A stretch of 64,000 bases of DNA from Prinsepia uniflora (taxonomy: Eukaryota > Streptophyta > Magnoliopsida > Rosales > Rosaceae). Each line of letters begins with the position of its first letter. The first letter of the stretch is position 1. Of the stretch, positions 54,575-64,000 are shown in pieces. The notes beneath the pieces were generated by a model. That model did not search any database. It saw only the letters and a program-made list of their open reading frames with translations, and was not told the origin of the DNA. The translations under genes were made by a program, and so were the position numbers. Where the stretch lies: NCBI GenBank assembly GCA_032719365.1, contig CM064874.1, positions 37,682,716 to 37,746,715 on the forward strand, read 5' to 3'.

Positions 54575-57500
54575 GCCCTTCATTTCCTGCCCAAATTAAT
54601 CTGGGCCGTTCATTTCTCCCCTTCCTTTTCCTTTTATTTTCACGGCTACATCTCTCTCTCACCCTCACATATTTTCTCACCTTGAAGAAACACACACCCG
54701 TTTGCACACTACACAAACACCAGCCGACCAGCCACCACTCATGCCACCAGACCACGACCACCACCCTCACCACCTCCATCTTCATCACCGACCACCCCTC
54801 ACCTCTTCCCCCTGTCTGTAAACCCAGAAACAACCCCCAAAGCCGAGATGGGTTCTTGGATCTAGGAAACCCAAACCAACAAACCCCAGCTCCTCGACTT
54901 GAACCAGGACCATACTAAGACCATTAGGACCCCAGGAGCACAGAGAGACAGTCGACACGACCTACGGCGGCGACACGGCGAAGGTAAGAGGTGAAACCCG
55001 AGAAGCCCAGTTTTTCCTAAAGTTTCGAATGAGCCCTTTTAACGTCTAGGTTTTGATTCTCTTTGTTGGGACACGTTCTAGGAGCAGTGACGAGTGGAAG
55101 AGAGCTAGTTTTGACGTTGGAAACTGACGGGACTGCCAGAGAAGACGACCGGAGCAAAGCCGTGAGTTTCTTCGAGTCCCAGGTATGAATCTCATCCCTG
55201 TTTCCAGTTTTTGAGGTCATAGATTTGTAGAACAGACATAGACGATCCTTTACGAACAAACTCTGTTGAAAATAGTGGCCGAAAACGGATTCTGGAAACG
55301 GGTCAAGCCGCGGGTCGACGGCGATCCGGTTTCAGAGATTCGGGTTGACCCAGTACTGTAGCAATATACTGATGTCAACAATGACGTCATCATGATGACG
55401 TCATTATGTCAGAAAATTTCAGACCAGGGACCAACCAGAGAGTGACACGTGTCCTCTGACATGTGTCAGAGATGACGTCATGCTGACGGTAGCAAACACT
55501 GTAGCAGCGTTGACCAGGCGCGTGGGGGCGCGTGTGAACAGTAATTTTGGTGGGGCTGGTACCATTTTTAAGGTTTCGACGATACGGATCTAATGGCGGT
55601 GGTTTTGTGTCGATCGAAGATCGTTAGGACGGTCAAAATGGGGTTTGAAGCCTCAGGAATAGTGTCCGGGCTACGTTTTCGGGACGAATCTGTTCTAGGG
55701 TTTTAGTATTGAACTAGTAGGGTCCTTTGGTGACTCTTGGACATGTTAATACAGGTTTTAGGCTGTCATTGAGCAGCGAGGACCGTGTGTGAATGGGCTA
55801 TTTGATTTCTAAAAGGATTGCATGCATAAACTGTTTTACTATTCCACGTTATGATTTAGATGGGACTATTATGGGTACTATATGGGGATGCTTATTACGT
55901 ATTATGATGTTTTGGGCATGAGACCCGTCTGGATTATATATGGAATGTTTTTCAGGGATGTCCGAGGGACACAGGGTAACTATACTATTATTGTGCTATA
56001 CTTTCCTACCTTTCGATTTTGTCTCCTCTAGGGAGGGTCGTTGGCCTGGGTGGACCCTGGAGTAGTCACGGGGCATTGACTGAGAGGAGTTGACCCCCGT
56101 TGGGTTGCCGACTCTCAAGAAGACATGTTTAGTATACCTTGGGAAGTGACCGGGATACTGGGCACTGGTGGACCTAGGGGAGTACTCGGGCTTGAGACCC
56201 TTAGTGGCAACGCGTAGCCTTAGAACCATGACATCATTATTAGGCATCGGGGATGCCGGGGTTGGGTTTTACAATGCATTAGTGTTAGGTCATATTTTAT
56301 GCATTTTGCCATGCATTATTATCATTGATGTAGTACTAATATCTTTCATCACATAGGAGAAAATGATAATTTTTGTGAGAGTGGTGCAGGATTGGACATT
56401 ATATCGATTTAGAAAGATTTCGGTGTAAAAAGGAAGAAATTTGGAGTTGAAAGAGCTTACTTATGAAGCAAAGAAAAATAACCTGGAAAATAAGAAACTG
56501 TCACTATTCACAAATCACTACTTACGTCTAACACTGTTCACGTGAATAGTAATAGATTACCTGTCTTTCCTTATTTTCCTTCATACTTTCTTACCTATAT
56601 AAGCCATTTTCACTCTCAAAATAAACCCTAGCCTCCACATAACAAAGAAATCAGATATGCTCTTCTTTTTTCATTCTCCTTCTTTTCCATTGAGAAAACC
56701 TCAAAAATAAAAATCATCTTTCTATTTCCCTTCCATAACCATCTCCCCTCTTCCATCCTTTTCCATTTATTTCCCATGTACGTCAATTTCTCATCATAAA
56801 AGCTCCAAAATTCCTTCATCAAATTCGTCATCCATCATCTTTGTTATGTGAAGAAGAAGCCATTTTCAGTTCTGGAGAAGAAGACTGCCTTCTACTTAGA
56901 GTTTGCTGCATCCATGTCTTTAATTAATGCTTTTATGTTGATTAGATACATGTGTAGCTAATTTCTCATCTAGGGTTCTTGATGTAACCATGTAAACTCA
57001 GTTATATGTTAGAATTGAAGTATTCTGATTTTTACAAACTCTTCTTTGTTTTATTCATTTTAATTATTGATTCTTATGTGATTCTAGTGCTTGATCACCA
57101 TTAGGGTTCCATATGCCTAGTTATATTTAGAGCACATGCCATGCCTAAGTTTAATTGATTTATGAATGAAAGAATAGGGTTAGTGAGTACATGCCATACT
57201 TAGGTTGCAATTAGAAGGACTAGATAGTGTTCCACATGCCATGGCCTATCTTACAAAAGTGAAAACGATCCTTAGAGCAGGTTTGGAAGATCAGAGTATT
57301 TTAGTTAGGATACATCAACAACTAGTATGTTGGTTTTTCCCTTTTCGATTATTATATGATTATATGATTGTGATACTATGTTTACTTCAATGCATGCAAT
57401 ATTTGGAAAACAAAGGGGTAAAACCTTATGATTTACTTTATTATAAAATTGATTTTATAAACCGTTTATTTTCGGCCCACTCATCCTTCAATGTTTTACT

Positions 57501-57820
57501 GACCCATCCAGGCCGTGACACAGGATTAGAGGAGGATCCGGAGGACGAGGCTTAGTCTAGTTCACTGTGGTACCTGTACACCCCAAGTGGGTAGGTTGAG
57601 CACCAAATAATGTAACCTGACTATTGTGCTCATCTTTTGTTTTGTACTATCCCTAGTCTGACAGCTTATTACTATGAACTATGTTGTTTGAACGTTATTT
57701 GTTTAATTTGAAGTTTTTCGTTTTCGAGTAAGGGTACTTTTGGTATGTTTGGAGTCGTTGTTAGACGGGAGCGGAACACGTCCCCGGGTGGTCCTAATGG
57801 GATTGGGACGGGTCCTGTCA
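54575..57820 (+). repeat. 5' LTR of D, missing its U3 start, with a probable insert
   Basis: It joins the pseudogene exon directly. From about 54630 it resembles the C LTR from about 14185 (C/T-rich leader), with a GAAGGTAAGAGG donor-like site (about 54979), 'GGCGCGTGGGGGCGCGTG' (55517), TGCATGCAT (about 55820), a few GGG/CCC hairpins and 'GGCCCACTCATCC' (about 57474). The stretch of about 56355-57180 has no counterpart in C and includes its own TATA box, so it is probably an inserted element or LTR. Confidence 0.7.
56595..56603 (+). promoter_or_regulatory. TATA box within the insert of the D LTR
   Basis: CTATATAAG, followed about 30 bases later by 'CTCAAAATAAACCCTAGCC', a pattern of a plant LTR promoter and leader. 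Upstream are several 'TATTCAC' and 'GTTCACG' words. Confidence 0.45.
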
Positions 57821-57823
57821 ACT

Positions 57824-57835
57824 TGGTATCAGAGC
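57824..57835 (+). other. Primer binding site of D (tRNA-iMet)
   Basis: TGGTATCAGAGC three bases after the LTR end, followed by ACTAGG as in C. Confidence 0.9.
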
Positions 57836-57933
57836 ACTAGGATTAGCAGTCAGTGTATTAGGTTAGCGGTTTGTACCTTCTACATTGTCGCTTTAGACGT
57901 CTTTTAACTCGTTTGCCTCTTAACAGTTTTTGA

Positions 57934-58990
57934 TATGCCTCCATGACGAGATCCCCATGCACGTGCTGAGGAGGAAGTTGGGCGAGATGTGGATACTGCA
58001 AGTATTGAGCGGGCCCATCGCCTGGGTGCTTCAATCTTTAGCGGGGGAACCGACCCCGAGGAGGGTCATCAGTGGATCGACCGCTGGGAGAGGATCTTTG
58101 AAGTCATGCATTGCCCACCTCAGGAGCGTGTGGTACTAGAAACTTTCCTGGTGGATTGGAGCACTTACCGTTAGTAGAACAACCTCGTACTAGCCGGCTG
58201 GACTGTCCATACCATCCCTTGGGAGACCTTCAGGGAGCGATTCCTCAACCAGTACTATCCGAGGTGGTTCCGCAATGCCCGGTAGGCCGAGTTCTTACAG
58301 CTCCAGCAGGGGAGCCAGATAGTGGCAGAGTATGAGGAGACTTTTCTGATGCTGTCTCGTTTCCCCGAGAAATTTATGATCACCGAGGAGGATCGTTGCC
58401 ACAGGTTTGAGTGGGGACTACGAGCAGAGATACAAGCGATGGTGACGTCGACCCCCTTTGCTACAATGAGGAATCTGACCGATGCTGCAACAAGGGCCGA
58501 GAACAGCCTTCTGGCACGGCAATGAGCTGCAAGAGAGGCACGGCCACGTGATCGTCCTCACCTGGGATTTTCGGGCCATCGGGGCACGAAGGGAGGACAT
58601 TTTGGGGGATCTTCATCTTTAGGCACTCGGGGACGTTCCGGTCATTTCGGGAGTCCTCAGAGGTCGGGGCAGCGATCTGGTTCTTAGTAGCATCAGTACT
58701 CACCCATGAGTGACTCGCTAGGAGGATACTCGGGCAGGCCGAGAGCTGTTACTTGTTTCGCTTGTGCGGAGCCGGGACACTATGCATCTGATTGCCCATT
58801 AGTTCGGGGAAGTACCAGTTCAGTGCAGAGCTCAGCATCTCAGACGGCCAGTAGTCGTGGCTATGATGGAGGAGCTAGGGCAAGTGGACGGGCGACCAGA
58901 CCTCAGCCTCGTGTTTATGTAGTCACACACCAGCAGGCCAGATCTGCCCTAGGAGTTGTGACAGGTACATTATTCATTACTGATATTATC
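57934..58990 (+). pseudogene. Tekay-type gag, broken
   Basis: Starts ATG at 57934 with a stop at the fourth codon (TGA 57943-57945, likely from CGA). The capsid reading runs through 'HQWIDRWERIFEVMHCPPQERV' (58067-58134), stops and shifts after 58170, and resumes at 58322 with 'VAEYEETFLMLSRFPEK'. The zinc knuckle CFACAEPGHYASDC lies at about 58756-58797. Function when intact: particle formation and RNA packaging. Confidence 0.82.
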
Positions 58991-61394
58991 GTTCGTGTAT
59001 TGATGGATTCGGGGCGACTCATTCATTTATTTCACGGAGCTGTGCGAGTCTTTTGGGCCGTGAGGTATCCACACTCGAGAGCGAGATGGGTGTGGGTACA
59101 CCAATGAGGGTGATCTATCGAGTGAACCAGGTGTTACGAGCTTGTCCAGTGGAAGTAGAAGGTGTAGAGTTTCCAGCCGATTTGATCATTTTGGATATGC
59201 ACGACTTCGACGTCATACTCGGAGTCGACTGGTTATCAGAACACTATTCGCTCATGGACTGATGCAACAAATGGGTGACATTGAGGAGTCTGGGTTTATC
59301 AGAGGTGATCTTCCAGGGAGAGTGTGGATACTCGTCACCTGAGGTAATATCTGCGCTCACAATTACTAAACTTTTACAAAAGGGGTGTCAGGGTTACCTA
59401 GCTTATGTGGTAGAGTCATCGGATGAATCTTTGAAGATCGAGGATATCCCAGTGGTATGGGAATTTCTTGATGTATTTCCAGAGGACTTTCCTGGATTGC
59501 CACCACCCTGAGAGATTGACTTCACGATCGAATTACTCCCCGGGACACGACCAATATCTCAAGAGCCGTATCGTATCGCACCGGCCGAATTGCGGGAATT
59601 GAAAACTCAACTTTAGGAACTGGTGGATCTGGGATTTATCCGACCTAGTACATCACCCTAGGGAGCGTTGGTTTTCTTTGTTAAAAATAAGGTAGGTAGC
59701 TTACGGTTGTGTGTGGACTACCGGCAACTCAACAAAGCCACGGTAAGGAACCAGTATCCCTTACCTAGGATCGACGACCTGTTTGACCAATTGCGGGGAG
59801 CGCGGTACTTTTTGAAGATAGATCTACGGTCAGGGTACCATTGGTTGAGGATAGCTGAGGGAGATATTCAGAAGATGGATTTCCGGACGGGATATGGGCA
59901 TTACGAGTTCTTGGTGATGCCCTTTAAATTAACGAATGCACCAGCTGCATTCATGGGCTTGATGAACAGGGTTTTTCGATCATACTTGGACAAATTTGTA
60001 ATTGTGTTCATCAAAGACATTTTGGTGTACTCCAAGAAGGCCAGAACTCACGAGAAACATCTGTGACTGGTTTTGGGCAGGTTGCGACAGTAACAGTTAT
60101 ATGCCAAGTTGAGCAAGTGTCAATTCTAGCTGAACAGTATTGGATTCCTAGGCCATATCATATAACCCAATGGGATTAGCATGGATCCCCAGAAGATGGA
60201 AGCAGTGACCAACTGGGCAAGACCGACAACCGTGATGGAGGTGCGTAGTTTTGTCGGATTAGCAGGTTACTATCGAAGATTCATGGAGGGATTCTCCAAA
60301 ATTGCTGTGTTGTTGACTCGACTGACTCGGAAAGGGGTGAAGTTCGTTTGGGATGAGCAGTGTGAACAGAGTTTCCAGGAATTGAAGTATCGATTCACCA
60401 CTGCACCCGTCCTTGAATTGCTAGATAATAGTGGAGAGTTCGTGGTCTATAGTGATGTATCGCTGCAAGGATTGGGTTGCGTGTTAATGAAAAATGGTAG
60501 GGTTATCGCCTACGCATCACGACAGCTGAAGACTCATGAATTGAACTACTCTACCCACGACTTGGAGTTGGCAGCAGTGGTTCATGCCTTAAAAATCTGG
60601 AGGCATTACCTATTCGGTGTGACATGCAGGATATACACCGACCATCAGAGTCTAAAGCATCTATTCACCCAGAAGGAGCTTAACGTGAGCCAATTCAGAT
60701 GGTTAGAACTGATAAAGGATTATGACTGTACAATTGAGTACCATCCAGGCAAAGAAAATGTAGTGGCAGATGCATTCCGTAGAAAATCAGCAGGATCAGT
60801 TGCACACCTAAGGATGGTGTATCAAGGACTAGTGGAACTCCGGAAGATCGAGGTTATGTTGGAGATCGACGAGCAGGGAGCTTTTTTGGCTAGCTTCCAT
60901 GTACGACCTGTGCTGGTCGACAAGATTATTGAGGCTCAACTCCAGGACCGGATATTTTGTGGTTACAGAGGTGAGGTTGAGACAGGACAGAGGCAGGACT
61001 TCTCCGTCCAAGACGATGGAGCATTAGTGAAACTTGGACGTCTGTGTGTGCCTGCGGTGCCGGAGTTACGGAGAGAGATTTTGAATGAGGCACATAGTTC
61101 AGCGTATGATATGCATCCAGGTGGGACAAAAATGTATTGTACCCTCCGGGACCACTATTGGTGGCCAGGGATGAAGAAGGGAATATCTGAGTACTTCAGC
61201 AAGTGTTTAGTCTGCTAGCAGGTCAAACCAGAACGGCAGCGACCGTATGGGTCCATGCAGCCACTTCCGATCCCCGAATGGAAATGGGATCATATTACGA
61301 TGGATTTTGTCTTCAAGCTACCAAAGACACGGAGTGGATTCGATGGGATTTGGGTAATTGTGGACCGGCTAACCAAGTCAGCACTTTTCCATAA
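58991..61394 (+). pseudogene. Tekay-type pol up to the integrase core, heavily mutated
   Basis: Protease: DSG at about 59005-59013, where a G-run is one base short and shifts the frame. RT: 59540-60130, with stops at 59509, 59614, 59659, 60064, 60088 and about 60127. The active site reads FIKDI where the family has two Asp; the Lys codon is 60013-60015. RNase H: 60430-60800, open. Integrase zinc part about 61080-61215, with stop TAG 61216-61218, then the core start (KWDHITMDFVF) up to 'DRLTKSALFH' at about 61393, where LTR E cuts in. Most stops equal CAG, CGA or TGG codons with one transition. Confidence 0.85.
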
Positions 61395-63923
61395 AATCTC
61401 ATACGTACCGTCATACGTATAACCCATCCGCGGCACTTTCGAGAAGATGCCAACTCGGGGCACACAGCCCCTAGGGAACACATCCCCGATATAGTCACGA
61501 TATCAAATCTATACTAGTGTGCACACTACTCGGGGTCTCACTCCGAGTCTTCTGCCAGGAATCTCCATCTGGGAGGCTCAATCACTAGATCTAGTCCGAG
61601 CTCTCTCTCTGGATCTAGTCCACACATCTCTCCGGAATTTGGTCCGGGACCACATCATAATAAGTAACCACCACACCTAGAGCGGGATCCCTATGGGGAT
61701 ACCCACTCTGGTCTGTGGATCGTGACTCTCCAGGTCGACGCTAGAGGAGACCATATAATCAAATGCAGGGTTCAATCACATCTTTTCTTTCTTTCTCAAA
61801 TCACTTTTCAATTGGGTCTCAAACCCGATTCATTTCAACTGGATTCCTCGAATCTGATTCAAATCCATTTCACAGGCCTCAGCCTAAATCCACAGTTCAA
61901 CAGGGTCTCATGCCCGAATACTAATTTCACAAACTGAATTGGGACTCAAGCCCGATATCACAACCAACTGGGCCCTAAGCCCGAAACATGACTCAATGGG
62001 ACTTCACGTCCGGTTTCACAACCAACAGGGCCTTAAGCCCGATGTCTCAACCAAATGGGTCTCAGGCCCGATATCATAAATCATCGGGGCATCAAGCCCG
62101 ATAAACCCGAATCGTAAACCAAATGGACCCTCGGTCCGATCGTATGGCTCAAATGGACCCTAGGTCCGATTCCTTATCAAATCAAATGGACTCCAAGTCC
62201 GAGAGTTTATAAATCAATTGGGTCTCACGCCCGAGTTCATGTTTCTAAATCCGAAATTCATTTATTAAACTATCGTTGAAAACCTAGAACGTATATGCAT
62301 CGTATAAAACCAAAAATCTCGAAATACGTGCAAATACGTCGATCCTAGGCTAAAACAAACAATTGCACTCATGGCAACACAAAACATGTATTAAAAGCAT
62401 TTATAAACATTTATGCATGCATCAATTTCGAAAGAAGGGTCCACTCACAGACCGTCCGAAGCTGCGCCTCGATACGCGTGCCATAATCGTCTCCCAGGTC
62501 AATTGTCGCCTCCGGGGTTCCCGAACCTGTCCAAATTAATTTAGAGGGTTACTAACTACTTAAATAACCCCTCACTAAAGCCCCGAAATTTTCCGGAATT
62601 TCTAACTATTTTTAAACTTGAACCTAAACCTTCGGACAACGAACTATATCGAGACGATGTCCATTGACACGAAACCAGTCCCAAAATGTTCGTTACATCG
62701 AATGTTGGAACCATCCTCAAATTCCTCCCCACGCGTCCACACACGCCGCCTGAAGTGGCTGCGCGTGGGCTTCACGCGCCCAGCTACAGTGTCACCCCTA
62801 ACCTCAGTCAGACCGGTCCGACCGGTCCAGTTCGGTTTTTCCTGCAACTTGGACCAGCGTGACCGGTTCAAGCCCATAACCGGTCCAGTTTTCACCCGTT
62901 TCACTCCTAATCGATCCCAATCTTCATCATTTAATCCTAGGATCCTAACCTAATTAATTTGAAGCCTTAAAACCCACGAAACTACCCGGTTCGATTTTTG
63001 GTTCCCACGGTTCAATTTTCAAAATCCACCCCAGGCTTCCTCGACGTCCAACTCATCACCAAACCGTCCTAAAAACTCCCTAGGAACTTCATTAACTCAA
63101 AACCAACACCTAAAATGGCCCATAACAACCGAAATCGAAAATGAAATTAAAATGGGCAAAACCGATACCTGCACGGGTTTTGGGCCTCCGCCGTGCACGG
63201 AAGCGCCGTCCTGGCCGGTCACCATGTCCTCTCCATCCTCTCTTCCTTCTCTGGTCTCTCAGTTATGATCACAGGGTTGGAGGGTTGGATTTGGGGAGAA
63301 TGGATGGATCGGGTTGTTTGGGAACAAGGAAAATGAAAATGCACGGGAAGGTTGGATGCATGAATGTGGGATGGTAACCATTAGATGGGTGACACTTGTC
63401 ACTCATCCATTGGTTGTTGAAAAGTAACTAGGCCCACTAAAGACATACGGTCCTCGTAAAACGTGTAGTCATGAATAGTAACTGGGAACTTCCGTGAACC
63501 GTAACTTCGCCGTCAAACGTCCGAAATCGACGTGCCGCCTGTCTACGGATTCGTATCATCGTGATCTACGTAACGGTCTTCGGCCCTTGGCCATCGGACC
63601 TCCTGATCAAAAAGTCAACTTTTGACCCCTTTTTCTCAAAATTACCAAAATACCCCTAAACATCCGAACGACATAACTTCCTCCTCGGACGTCGGAATCG
63701 AGCGTGCCACCTGTCTATGAACTTGTGACGTCACCAACTACGTCACGGTCATCTCCCAAATTCCATTTGACCACCTGAACAAAAAGTCAACGATTCGCCC
63801 CTTCTAGGGGCAAAATCGTCATTTTGCCCGAACGTCCGCTAATCCTTGTCTAATCTTCGATTAGTCTCTCTAATCCGTCATTAATCCCTAATTAATCTAG
63901 TTAATTTGGGACGGGTCATCACA
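61395..63923 (-). mobile_element. Truncated LTR E nested in the D integrase
   Basis: The minus strand begins TGTGATGACCCGTCCC at 63923 and follows the long-LTR plan: leader with CGCGTG-rich segment (about 62725-62790), GTCCACTCACAG block (about 62440), stem-loop zone (about 61800-62240) and 'GGGGATGTGTTCCC' near 61470. The LTR end is missing at about 61395. About 95 integrase codons of D that should lie between the flanks are gone, so insertion was followed by, or coincided with, deletion. Confidence 0.75.
61810..62240 (-). repeat. Stem-loop array in LTR E
   Basis: Units of about 30 bases with self-complementary cores: GGGT/ACCC (61814-61826), GGACC/GGTCC (62125-62137 and again near 62155), GGACT/AGTCC (near 62190) and several GGGC/GCCC. 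The same design as in C and G with other stems. Confidence 0.75.
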
Positions 63924-64000
63924 GGCACCCTATGAGGCACTGTATGGTCGGCAGTGTAGGACACCTGTCTGTTGGATGGAAGTCGGGGAGCAAATCGCAA
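63924..64000 (+). pseudogene. Integrase of D, continued
   Basis: Open frame with APYEALYGRQCRTPVCW and EVGEQIA, the segment that follows the integrase catalytic core in Tekay elements. It runs off the window. Confidence 0.8.

Larger units (their letters stand above)
54575..64000 (+). mobile_element. Tekay/Del-like chromovirus D, truncated and decayed
   Basis: Plus strand: 5' LTR without its start (54575-57820), iMet primer site, gag, protease, RT, RNase H and integrase readings (57934-61395), interruption by LTR E, and integrase again at 63924-64000 where the window ends. LTR end GGGACGGGTCCTGTCA and primer site are those of C. At least seven in-frame stops, a protease frameshift and a changed RT active site make it non-functional. 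Known: long LTRs, iMet priming and this RT type point to Tekay/Del. The chromodomain would lie outside the window. Confidence 0.85.

Noticed and set aside
54525..54833. 102-codon minus ORF across the pseudogene-LTR join
   Set aside because: Reads mostly through C/T-rich LTR leader and not the peptidase frame; Val/Trp-rich composition without family match.

Overview
The window is nuclear DNA of a eudicot plant. It has spliced plant genes with GT/AG introns, plant-type LTR retrotransposons with tRNA-Asp and tRNA-iMet primer sites, an LTR repeat carrying 5S-rRNA-like sequence (Cassandra type), and long AT-rich spacers. The Cassandra-like repeat and the long-LTR family look like what I would expect in Rosaceae, but I cannot prove the species. 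About 85% of the window is transposon-derived.

Layout. (1) 1-3851: minus-strand copy 'F' of a coding-free long-LTR family (LARD type), internal domain plus one 3.2-kb LTR. (2) 3852-6108: plus-strand LTR fragments of related elements, partly duplicated in tandem. (3) 6418-32648: a three-level nest. Internally deleted Athila-like element 'B' (6418 onward) is interrupted in its 3' LTR by full-length Athila-like element 'A' (10731-32632), which is interrupted between leader and gag by 'C' (13581-23139). C is a complete LARD with 3.42-kb LTRs, a 5-bp target duplication, a primer site and a polypurine tract, but no gag or pol. (4) 32727-37063: deleted minus-strand LARD copy 'G'. (5) 37933-38436: Cassandra-like LTR with an internal tandem duplication. 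(6) 39458-41324: a three-exon, apparently intact plastid-type GNAT acetyltransferase gene (minus), the only host gene likely to work. (7) 41634-47280: complete gag-only element 'H' (TR-GAG type, minus), with a perfect target duplication and nearly identical LTRs that carry three tandem promoter modules resembling plant snRNA promoters. (8) 47984-48639: Tourist-like MITE. (9) 49052-54574: 12 exons of an ER metallopeptidase 1-like (M28) gene, broken by a frameshift, a nonsense codon, a lost splice acceptor and loss of its 5' end. (10) 54575-64000: degenerate plus-strand Tekay/Del-type chromovirus 'D', truncated at its 5' LTR and cut in the integrase by a truncated minus-strand LTR 'E'.

How the parts relate. 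F, G, C, D and E share LTR ends (TG...TGACCCGTCCC to GGGACGGGTCCTGTCA) and, where visible, an iMet primer site. D encodes (now broken) Tekay-type proteins and shows what kind of autonomous element could have mobilised the coding-free C/F/G family. The most unusual signal is a long row of short stem-loops inside these LTRs. Stem sequences differ from one hairpin to the next and between copies, yet stay self-complementary, which suggests selection on RNA or single-stranded DNA structure.
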